A DNA stretch of 64,000 nucleotides from Phycisphaerales bacterium (GTDB lineage: Bacteria > Planctomycetota > Phycisphaerae > Phycisphaerales > UBA1924). The translations under genes were made by a program, and so were the position numbers. Below the pieces are notes generated by a model. The model saw only the letters and a list, made by a program, of their open reading frames with translations. It did no database searches and was not told the origin of the DNA. The first letter of the stretch is position 1. Each line of letters opens with the position of its first letter. Positions 47,940 through 54,998 of the stretch are shown here, piece after piece. Location of the stretch: assembly GCA_029260265.1 (NCBI GenBank), contig JAJDDO010000024.1, positions 310,001 through 374,000 of the forward strand, given 5' to 3'.

Positions 47940-47961
47940 TGCTCGCCCATCCGGGTGAGCA
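47940..47961 (+). promoter_or_regulatory. Leader hairpin upstream of the RRM gene
   Basis: A 9-bp stem (TGCTCGCCC / GGGTGAGCA, with one G-T pair) and a 4-base loop, some 60 bases before the start. TAGACT at 47930-47935 may be a -10. It could stabilise or regulate the message; untested. Confidence 0.45.
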
Positions 47962-48022
47962 GTCGACGAAGAAGATGCCCGGCTCTCTCTCTCGATCACG
48001 AATTTGACTCACGGGCTTTTGG

Positions 48023-48424
48023 ATGACAGCAATGCTGAACTTGTATGTAGGGAATCTCCCGTACTCGATGAATGACCAGGATCTGAACGAACTGTTTTCG
48101 CAGGTCGGTGAGGTCCAGTCCGCACGCGTGATGAACGATCGGGAAACCGGGCGTTCACGCGGCTTTGGTTTCGTAGAGATGGCAGACGACGGCGCCGGAC
48201 ACGAAGCAATTGAAAAGCTCAACGGGCAGGACTTTGATGGTCGCGCTCTCGTCGTTAACGAAGCACGCCCACGCGAAGAGCGTCCTCGTCGCACCGGCGG
48301 CGGCGGCGGTTACGGCGGTGGCGGTGGTGGTGGCGGCGGCTACGGCGGCGGCGGAAACCGTGGCGGCGGCGGTGGCGGTGGTCGTGGTGGCTACGGCGGC
48401 GGCGGCGGTGGCGGCAACTGGTAA
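48023..48424 (+). CDS. RNA-binding protein with RRM domain and Gly-rich tail
   Basis: 133 residues: one RRM (residues 4-83) with RNP2 LYVGNLPY and RNP1 RGFGFVEM, then a tail of Gly/Tyr/Arg (GGGGGYGGGG). This is the small glycine-rich RRM type found in cyanobacteria and planctomycetes, often cold-induced. The start is uncertain between ATG 48023 and 48032; neither has a good ribosome-binding site. Confidence 0.92.
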   Translation: MTAMLNLYVGNLPYSMNDQDLNELFSQVGEVQSARVMNDRETGRSRGFGFVEMADDGAGHEAIEKLNGQDFDGRALVVNEARPREERPRRTGGGGGYGGGGGGGGGYGGGGNRGGGGGGGRGGYGGGGGGGNW

Positions 48425-48474
48425 ATCACCAGAGCCCGTCTGCACATCAACTGATCTGCACATAATATACTCAG

Positions 48475-48498
48475 CCCGCTGATCTCAGCGGGTTTTTT
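48475..48498 (+). terminator. Intrinsic terminator of the RRM gene
   Basis: CCCGCTGA-TC-TCAGCGGG followed by six T, 51 bases after the stop. Confidence 0.9.
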
Positions 48499-48652
48499 AT
48501 TGCGCCCACATTACCAGATTCATGACTGCAACGGGATGCAGCGGCATCCATATGACCATTGTGGGTCTCTTTTGGTTGGTCTTCGTCCGAGAACCAGATG
48601 AATCATGATCGTTGTTGAATGCGAGCCTGAAACTGAAGGGTCATAAATCGGA

Positions 48653-49000
48653 ATGACGACAATGCAGAGGGCAGACACTCGTTCTGCCTGCGAAGAACAG
48701 AAATGGGGACCCATGGAATACGCGAAAACGATGACAGGCATTGATCACCCAGACGCGCTCTACCGGGCTGCGGGCGAGGGGGATTGTGCCTTGATGGCGG
48801 GGGATTCGCGCCCCAAGGCGATTTGCCCGTGTTGCTCACGCAAGATGAGGCGGGTCATGCGGGTCCGGATTACCAATGAGCAGGCGACGCAGAGCCGATG
48901 GGTGGCGTTGTGTGCGATGTGTGCGGCGTCGATGCTGGCGACCAACCCGCGTGCCGTGGTCGGCGGACGCATCCGCCCGAGGATGCGCCGGGCCGGGTAG
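48653..49000 (+). CDS. Small zinc-ribbon hypothetical protein
   Basis: 115 residues if ATG 48653 is used; ATG 48713 would give 95. The core KAICPCCSRKMRRVMRVRITNEQ...ALCAMCAASM carries two CxxC pairs, a probable zinc ribbon. The C-terminus is basic (GGRIRPRMRRAG). No family recognised and the start is uncertain. Confidence 0.55.
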   Translation: MTTMQRADTRSACEEQKWGPMEYAKTMTGIDHPDALYRAAGEGDCALMAGDSRPKAICPCCSRKMRRVMRVRITNEQATQSRWVALCAMCAASMLATNPRAVVGGRIRPRMRRAG

Positions 49001-49098
49001 CCGAAGGGCATACAAAGGATAGAAGCGTTGAACACTCGCCCGCGATACAATCGGCGGGCGTTTTTCTTTTGATGCGGTGCGATGGATCGGGGGGTGTG

Positions 49099-49623
49099 AT
49101 GAAGCTGAATAAGAAACAGGTGAAGCGGGCGGTGATGGTGGTTGCGCTTGCGGCGGTGGTGGTGGTGCTTCGAGAGATGGGCGTGATCACGGATGCGGGC
49201 AGCGATAGCGCGGGGACGGAGCCCGCGGTGGCGGTGGGGGCGGATGCCCGGGGCGAGGGGCGTGGGGGTGCGCGCGGGTCGGCGGGTGTTGGGACATCGG
49301 ACCGGCTCGAGCGTGCGATTGACAACGAGGAGTCGGGCGTGATGACGGATGCGAAGGGCGTGGTGGTGAAGGTGCTTCCTGATGATCGGGAGGGGGATCG
49401 GCACCAGCGGTTTATCATCAAGCTGAGTTCGGGGCGGACGGTGCTGATTGCGCACAATATTGATCTCGCGCCGCGGGTGCCGATCGAGGAGATAGACATC
49501 GTGGAGGTGTACGGGCAGTTTGAGTGGAACGATCGCGGCGGGGTGATGCACTGGACCCATCATGACCCGGACGGTCGGCACGAGGACGGGTGGATCCGCC
49601 ACGAGGGTTCGTTGTATCAGTGA
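49099..49623 (+). CDS. DUF3465 domain protein, exported
   Basis: 174 residues: an N-terminal hydrophobic anchor (VKRAVMVVALAAVVVVL), a Gly/Ala/Arg-rich linker, and the DUF3465 core DRHQRFIIKLSSGRTVLIAHNIDLAPRVP, with FEWNDRGGVMHWTHHDP and a C-terminal DGWIRHEG. The family is periplasmic and of unknown function. ATG 49099 is preceded by a G-rich segment. It overlaps the convergent FGE-like gene by seven bases. Confidence 0.87.
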   Translation: MKLNKKQVKRAVMVVALAAVVVVLREMGVITDAGSDSAGTEPAVAVGADARGEGRGGARGSAGVGTSDRLERAIDNEESGVMTDAKGVVVKVLPDDREGDRHQRFIIKLSSGRTVLIAHNIDLAPRVPIEEIDIVEVYGQFEWNDRGGVMHWTHHDPDGRHEDGWIRHEGSLYQ

Positions 49624-50612
49624 GTGGGGCGTCGGCGTTGAGTGAGAAGGCAGAGAGTTAGGAAGGAGAGGGAGACGCCCGGTGATGGCACCCTCGATGC
49701 CAAACGAAAACCGCCACTTGACGACGTAGTTGATGTCAAAATCAATGAGCCGATAATGTCCATTGAGAAAATATCACCGTATGTCGTTTGCCGAAAATTT
49801 GATCCTCCCGTAAGACGATCTCGGGGGAACGAGCCCGCGATTGTTTCTGTATACTCCCACTGCCCGCCGGCCATGTCCAAGATCCCCCACGGGCTCTGCA
49901 CATCGGGAAACGATCCGACATCCATCAGTGGCTCTGCGAAAAGCGCGTTGTTCCGCTCGACAAACGGGAGCGGCTCGATGTTCGAGCTGTTCTGGAATCT
50001 CCAGTATCCGCCTTCGCCGTTGTTTTTCTCAGGATCCCAATATGCGGCTTTCACCCACTCATCCGATGTTGGGATCCAGAAATCCGCGTCGGGGTTGTGG
50101 GTTGCTTGATGGTTCCATGTGCCATCGGGGTTCTGGGTGAAGGTCGAGGTGTCGTAGACCCCGGTCTCAAACGCCCACTCCTCATTGACCTTGCCGTTGT
50201 GCAGCCAGTTCACGAACCGGGCTGCGTACTCCCAGCTCATGTTCGTTGGTGCACGAGCCGAAATATCGCCTCGGATATGTGCGATCTCTGGTGTTGCGCG
50301 TATCGACAAACCAGTAAAAGATGTCCTTCCAAAATTATCCCCTGTGTTGGCGAAGTAAATCGGCATGTATGCTTGGACGAACTCAAGGTGCTGCCCAACC
50401 GTCACTTCCGTGGTCGCCATGCGATACTCGTAATCTACCCCGCCTACATGGATACCGCCCAAACCAAACACGCCAGGAGCCTCTTGATCATTCGTGTGCC
50501 GATTCCCCGCATCGCCGATCGTGGCCCACTGGTAGCCGTAGTCGGGGGGGACGGTGGCGGCGTGGGTGGTTGTGATGAGGGTGGCGGCGAGAGTTGCTGC
50601 GAAGATATGCAT
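49617..50612 (-). CDS. Non-catalytic FGE/sulfatase-modifying-factor fold protein with PEP-CTERM-like tail
   Basis: 331 residues with a signal peptide (FAATLAATLITTTHA), an FGE-sulfatase fold (YRMATTEVTVGQHLEFV; WIPTSDEWVKAAYWDPE; WGILDMAGGQWEYTETI; GGFRLASR) and a C-terminal VPSPG, hydrophobic helix and RRR. The catalytic Cys pair of formylglycine-generating enzymes is absent: the only Cys is in the C-terminal helix. So it is probably a surface binding or structural protein. Codon use and strand composition differ from neighbours. Confidence 0.8.
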   Translation of the reverse strand: MHIFAATLAATLITTTHAATVPPDYGYQWATIGDAGNRHTNDQEAPGVFGLGGIHVGGVDYEYRMATTEVTVGQHLEFVQAYMPIYFANTGDNFGRTSFTGLSIRATPEIAHIRGDISARAPTNMSWEYAARFVNWLHNGKVNEEWAFETGVYDTSTFTQNPDGTWNHQATHNPDADFWIPTSDEWVKAAYWDPEKNNGEGGYWRFQNSSNIEPLPFVERNNALFAEPLMDVGSFPDVQSPWGILDMAGGQWEYTETIAGSFPRDRLTGGSNFRQTTYGDIFSMDIIGSLILTSTTSSSGGFRLASRVPSPGVSLSFLTLCLLTQRRRPTH

Positions 50613-50687
50613 GGGGTTTGTATCGGTGAGAACCGTGGGCGTGCGGGAGAAATGCGGAGATCTACGGGGGCGGGATCGTGGCGCATG

Positions 50688-50724
50688 AAAAAGCCCGGCT
50701 GGTGGTGGGTTCAGCCGGGCTTGG
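50688..50724 (-). terminator. Hairpin terminator between the FGE-like gene and mraZ
   Basis: An 11-bp stem AAGCCCGGCTG / CAGCCGGGCTT (50691-50722) with a 10-base loop, flanked by an A-run on the left. This is a good minus-strand terminator and a weaker plus-strand one. It lies about 300 bases after mraZ. Confidence 0.75.
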
Positions 50725-51022
50725 TTTTGTGGGCTGGGTCGGTGCTGGTGCCCCCTGCCGGGGGCGTGCTCCTAGAGCGGCGCTTCCTTGCGTCGCTCCC
50801 CGTCCGTGGTGGTGCGTGGGCTTTGCGGGCCCGGACCAGTCACGACTCAGTCCATGATGTCAACGAGGGTGTCCCCGTGTGTCGCCGCAGTGGTGCTGCG
50901 GTGTTCAAACCTTCCCCATTGGCGTCTTTGCTCTGGGGGTTGGGTGTTGCTTGATCGACCGGCAGCGTGCCTGCCTGGCACACTGCACGATCGGGTGTTC
51001 TGGTCATTGGTGAGTTCATTGG
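50725..51022. other. Untranslated stretch downstream of mraZ
   Basis: About 300 bases between mraZ and its terminator-like hairpin, GC-rich with several small inverted repeats. No credible protein gene, and no match to RNase P, tmRNA or SRP RNA core motifs that I know. It would be the long 3' end of the mraZ transcript. Confidence 0.4.
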
Positions 51023-51487
51023 TTAGTTGATTGATTCCCGCTTGGCGAGCATGGAAGCGAGTGCTGCCATTTTGTCGAGTCGGTCGGTGAAGGTTGCTTC
51101 CCATTGTTCGCGTGGACGGATTTCTATCCGGTCGCCGGCACCGAGGACGATCACATCCTCGGGGAGTGCGAGGGTCTGCACCTGCCATGCGGGCAAGCGG
51201 ATGCGGTTGTTGGCGTCCATGTTCACTTGTTCGGTCACGGAGTGGAGAATCACATCGAGTTCTGCTTGTTCCTCGTCGGGGGTCAGCGAGGGGTTGCGTC
51301 GACCCGCGGTGAAGAGTTGTTCGTACATCGATTCGGTGTAGAGGCGGAGTGCGCCGGTCTTTGGCCACGGCACGCAGTACCAGGTTTTGCCCTCGGTTTG
51401 CGGGTTCCAGCGATTGCGGAACTTGGCCGGGATCGCGAGGCGCGACTGGGCATCTATCGTGGCATTGGCCTGTCCGGTAAAGGGCAC
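51023..51487 (-). CDS. mraZ: Transcriptional regulator MraZ
   Basis: 154 residues with the doubled AbrB-like MraZ fold: DAQSRLAIPAKFRNRW in the first half and DANNRIRLPAWQ in the second, each with the DxxxR signature. MraZ usually represses the dcw cell-division cluster and lies just before rsmH. Here neither rsmH, ftsL nor pbp genes follow, so it is an orphan. Start at GTG 51487 with GGAGG upstream. Confidence 0.92.
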   Translation of the reverse strand: MPFTGQANATIDAQSRLAIPAKFRNRWNPQTEGKTWYCVPWPKTGALRLYTESMYEQLFTAGRRNPSLTPDEEQAELDVILHSVTEQVNMDANNRIRLPAWQVQTLALPEDVIVLGAGDRIEIRPREQWEATFTDRLDKMAALASMLAKRESIN

Positions 51488-51519
51488 TCGTGTTTGCCTC
51501 CGTGGTGGTCATCTATGGA

Positions 51520-51548
51520 AGTATCACCCAATTCGACCCTAAATGCAA
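51520..51548 (-). promoter_or_regulatory. Promoter of mraZ
   Basis: On the minus strand, TTGCAT (51543-51548), 17-bp spacer, GATACT (51520-51525). Confidence 0.6.
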
Positions 51549-51661
51549 CTGGCTGAATGAGATTGGGGAATGAATGTGGATATCCATGCGGCGGAATGGG
51601 GAGGGGTGTGGTGCGGGGATGAATCGGAGGGTATTGAGTGGCAAGAGGTTATGGGTTGTGG

Positions 51662-51667
51662 CATAAT
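51662..51667 (+). promoter_or_regulatory. -10 element CATAAT, probable leaderless start of the flavin-reductase-like gene
   Basis: CATAAT, six bases, then ATG 51674. Confidence 0.55.
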
Positions 51668-51673
51668 TTGCGC

Positions 51674-52291
51674 ATGGGATACCGGTTTACCCAAGTTGAA
51701 CAAATGCGTGTGGGAAACTCGCCGATGATCTTTGAGCATGGGCCCAAGTTTGGTGCCGATGGGGTGGAGATTGATCGAGAGATGCCTTCAACGACGGACA
51801 GTTTGGTTGCTGAGATCCTCGGGATGTTCCCGATGGGGACCTATTTGATGACGGCGGCTCATGATCGGCAGCGTGCGGGGATGATTGTGCATTCTGTGCA
51901 GCGTTGTTGTGACTCGCCGGCGTTGTTGTGTGTTGCGGCACGCAAGGGGCACGCGATTGATCCGTTGATCCGCGATTCTCGCTCTTTTGCGATCGGGGTC
52001 GTCGCGGCTGATGACAAGATGATCGCTCGCCGATTCCGATTTGATGATACGGCGGTATCGACCGTGATCGAGCCGATTGATGATGACCCGTTCGAGGCGA
52101 TTCCTACGCGGACGCTGGTGACGGGGTCGCCGATGTTGACGCGGTGCCCGATCTGGTTTGATTGCGAGGTTTCGCGTCGGATTGATCTGGAGTCGAACTA
52201 CGAGTTGTTCGTGGGGCGTGTGCTCTCGGTGATGCGTGATGGTGAGCGGATCGATATCGACCAGGATGATTCGTCACCGGACGAAGACTAG
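51674..52291 (+). CDS. Flavin reductase-like domain protein
   Basis: 205 residues. The FMN-binding split-barrel core shows GTYLMTAAHDRQRAGMIVHSV, ALLCVAARKGHAIDPLIRDS and FAIGVVAADDKMI, as in flavin reductase-like proteins that bind FMN and use NAD(P)H. The first 45 residues and the acidic end are extra. The frame opens at 51638, but ATG 51674 follows a -10 element. Confidence 0.82.
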   Translation: MGYRFTQVEQMRVGNSPMIFEHGPKFGADGVEIDREMPSTTDSLVAEILGMFPMGTYLMTAAHDRQRAGMIVHSVQRCCDSPALLCVAARKGHAIDPLIRDSRSFAIGVVAADDKMIARRFRFDDTAVSTVIEPIDDDPFEAIPTRTLVTGSPMLTRCPIWFDCEVSRRIDLESNYELFVGRVLSVMRDGERIDIDQDDSSPDED

Positions 52292-52454
52292 GCCGGCTTC
52301 GACGGATTCTTTTTGAATGAAGGTTTGGATTCTGCTCTTCGTGGGCAGGGCTTTGTCGTGCGTTGGAAGCTATTGAAGGAATGCCACTGCTGCGCCGGGG
52401 GCGGCGAGTCGTGGCACCGAGTTTCTGATTGAGCGAAGAGCCATCAGAGACTGT

Positions 52455-53669
52455 TTAGTCAACGACATGTGCGATGGAGTCGAAGATGCTGCGGATCTGT
52501 GCGCTGATGGCGTTGCGGAAGCTGTGTTCGCTAAACCGTTCCGCGTTGGCGCGGATGGTGGCGGGATCAATATTGAGAAAGCTGAGTTGGAAGATCGCAT
52601 CGCTGAGTGATTCGGCGGTGGGGTGGTTGAAGAAGACACCCGTGCGGTTTTCGAGGACGGTGTCGAGTGCGCCGCCCGCGTGGTAGGCGACGACGGGGCA
52701 GGCGCAGGCTTGGGCTTCGACGGCGGTGATGCCGAAGTCCTCGGTTTGGGGGAACAAGAAGGCTGCGGATCTGCGGTACTGATCGCGGAGTTGCTCGTCG
52801 TTGATTCGACCAAGGAAGGTGATGGGCTTGGCGTGCGGGTGTTTGCGTGCGGCGCGTTTGGCGTAGGTGAGGAGGGCTTTTTCGTGCGAGCCGGAGCCGA
52901 CGATTTTGAGCGGGCGGTTGGCGAGCAGGGCGGCGTCGATGGCGAGGTCTACGCGCTTGTAGGGTTCGAGTGCGCTGACGAGGAGGAGGTCCCCGGTGCG
53001 TTCAACAGCGGGGTCAGGGGTGAAGAAGTCTGTGCGGACGGGCGGGTGGATGACGATTGAGTCGCGGTTGTAATGGGTGCGGATTTGTGCTTGGGTGTGG
53101 GTTGAGTTGGCGATGAACTGGTCGACGCGGTTGGCGGTGGAGGTGTCGTATTTTCGGAGGGAGGGTCCGAAGATTGAGAGTCCGAATCCGCGTGCTCGAC
53201 CCTTGATGCCTTTGGTGGTGTATTGGTTGGCTTGGTCGTAGAGGTATCTTGCGGGGGTATGGCAATAGCACAGGTGCTTTGTATGGGCGGGGGCGCGGAG
53301 CGATTTGATTGTGGCGCTGCTGGTGGAGATGAGCAGGTCTATCGGGTGTTGTTGATGATTCGATTGGAGTGATCGGGAGAGGGATTCGACGGCGTTGGGG
53401 TAGCGCATGAGGAGCCAGCGGCGGAGGGCGGGGGGCATGTGGTTGAGTGTGGAGGTGGTTCTTTCCAAGTTGTCGATTCGAGGGGTGATCGATCGCGTTG
53501 AATCGAACATCGTGTAGAGGTGGGGGGTGTGATCGGTGATGGTTTGGAGTGCGAGGATGACCTGATCGAGCACTTGTTCGCCGCCGCGAAACCCGACGAG
53601 CCAGTCGTGGGCGAGGGCGACGCGCGGGCGAGGGGGGGTCTTTTCTAACTGATCGGTTGGGTCTATCAT
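52455..53669 (-). CDS. Family 4 glycosyltransferase
   Basis: 404 residues, GT-B fold. The N-terminus VALAHDWLVGFRGGEQVLDQV and the C-terminal donor site (LVSALEPYKRVDLAIDAA; ITFLGRINDEQLRDQYRRSAAFLFPQTEDFGITAVEAQACACPVVAY) match GT4 enzymes of polysaccharide synthesis. The EX7E motif is EDFGITAVE. The open frame continues to 54212, antisense to the amidohydrolase; ATG 53669 gives the usual family length. Confidence 0.92.
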   Translation of the reverse strand: MIDPTDQLEKTPPRPRVALAHDWLVGFRGGEQVLDQVILALQTITDHTPHLYTMFDSTRSITPRIDNLERTTSTLNHMPPALRRWLLMRYPNAVESLSRSLQSNHQQHPIDLLISTSSATIKSLRAPAHTKHLCYCHTPARYLYDQANQYTTKGIKGRARGFGLSIFGPSLRKYDTSTANRVDQFIANSTHTQAQIRTHYNRDSIVIHPPVRTDFFTPDPAVERTGDLLLVSALEPYKRVDLAIDAALLANRPLKIVGSGSHEKALLTYAKRAARKHPHAKPITFLGRINDEQLRDQYRRSAAFLFPQTEDFGITAVEAQACACPVVAYHAGGALDTVLENRTGVFFNHPTAESLSDAIFQLSFLNIDPATIRANAERFSEHSFRNAISAQIRSIFDSIAHVVD

Positions 53670-53708
53670 GACGGGTTGATTGAGCAGGGCGAGGGCGGTT
53701 GGAGATCG

Positions 53709-54848
53709 ATGATGAGCGGACAGATGGCAGGTGATGAGCGGTTGCGGACGGCGGCGAACCGGTTTGGGGTTGATTATGCCCTTGAGGCCCAGAAACTTGG
53801 CACGCCGGTGTGCCCGATTATTGATGCGCACGCTCACATCAATGGGATTGGTGCTGCCCAAGTGTATCGGCGGGTGTGCGATCTTTTTGGGGTTGAGCGG
53901 GTGTACTCGCAGACGCAGCTCGCGCAGGCCTCGGCGGTCAAGGAGATCATGGGCGATCGGATCTCGTTTGTCGCCATCCCCGAGTACATGCATCGGGACA
54001 AGAAATGGGCGTTCACGGAGGGGTTTGTCGAGAACCTCGACGAGTGGCATTCGTATGGGGCGCGGATGGTGAAGTTCTGGGGCGCGCCGAGGCTTCGGGA
54101 TTATGTGGACACGCTGGAGATTGATCCGAGCGAGATCATCGGGTTCGATTCGGCTTGGCGGATGCGGGTCGCGGAGCGTGCGATCGATCTGGGGATGATG
54201 CTGATGGTGCATGTCGCGGACCCGGATACCTGGTTTCAGACGATGTATAAGGATGCGTCGCGGTATGGGACGAAGCGATCGCAGTATGAATCATTGGAGC
54301 GGCTGCTTGAGCGGACTGGCGCGCCGTGTTTGGCGGCGCACATGGGGGGGTGGCCGGAGGATCTGGAGTTTTTGAGCGGGTTGCTCGATCGGCATCCGAA
54401 GCTGATTCTTGATACGAGCGCGACCAAGTGGATGATCCGCGAGATCTCTCGGCATCCACGCACGGAGCTGATCGGGTTCTTGGAAAGGTACCGCGGGCGG
54501 ATTCTCTTTGGCTCGGACATTGTGACGAGCGACGAGCATCTGTCGTCGACCGATCCGGAGGCGCCGTCGTTTGGCAATCAGCTTGCCAATACCGAGGCGG
54601 AGGCGTTTGATCTGTATGCGTCGCGGTATTGGGCGCTGCGGACGAAGTATGAGACTGGGTATCGTGGCGAGTCGAATATCGCGGACCCGGATCTGAAGAT
54701 GGTCGATCCGGGTCGGTTTGATGAGATGTCGGCGCCTGCGTTGCATGGCTTTGGGCTTGATCTGGATGATCTGGTGATGTTGTATCGCACCGCGTGCGAG
54801 CAGACGCTGGATGCTTGGTATGCTGGGCGGGACCCGTGGGGCGGGTGA
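53709..54848 (+). CDS. Amidohydrolase family protein (TIM barrel)
   Basis: 379 residues. Metal-binding HxH in IIDAHAHINGIG, further ligands in VHVADPDTWF and LAAHMGGWPEDLEFLS, and the last Asp in RILFGSDIV: the amidohydrolase-2 pattern. Such enzymes are hydrolases or decarboxylases; substrate unknown. GGAGA precedes ATG 53709. Divergent from the glycosyltransferase with only 39 bases between. Confidence 0.85.
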   Translation: MMSGQMAGDERLRTAANRFGVDYALEAQKLGTPVCPIIDAHAHINGIGAAQVYRRVCDLFGVERVYSQTQLAQASAVKEIMGDRISFVAIPEYMHRDKKWAFTEGFVENLDEWHSYGARMVKFWGAPRLRDYVDTLEIDPSEIIGFDSAWRMRVAERAIDLGMMLMVHVADPDTWFQTMYKDASRYGTKRSQYESLERLLERTGAPCLAAHMGGWPEDLEFLSGLLDRHPKLILDTSATKWMIREISRHPRTELIGFLERYRGRILFGSDIVTSDEHLSSTDPEAPSFGNQLANTEAEAFDLYASRYWALRTKYETGYRGESNIADPDLKMVDPGRFDEMSAPALHGFGLDLDDLVMLYRTACEQTLDAWYAGRDPWGG

Positions 54849-54998
54849 GGCGGCGTTGATATGAGAGAAAATGGGCTTTGGTGGCGGTTTTCGGGCCTTG
54901 TGCTTGAGTCTGCCAAGGATTTGAAGTAGATTCTGTATCGGTTGAAATCAATCGTCCGAGAACAGGGTGGGCGGTATTTGTGCGCCCGGGAGGCCCAT

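Noticed and set aside
48296..48424. GGC/GGT-rich tandem repeats, possible CRISPR-like or satellite
   Set aside because: They encode the Gly-rich tail of the RRM protein; no spacer structure.
50725..51022. Candidate structured RNA gene (RNase P, tmRNA, SRP RNA)
   Set aside because: None of the universally conserved core motifs of these RNAs was found on either strand.
53670..54212. N-terminal extension of the glycosyltransferase
   Set aside because: It is antisense to the amidohydrolase coding sequence; the GT4 N-terminus VALAHDWL begins just after ATG 53669.
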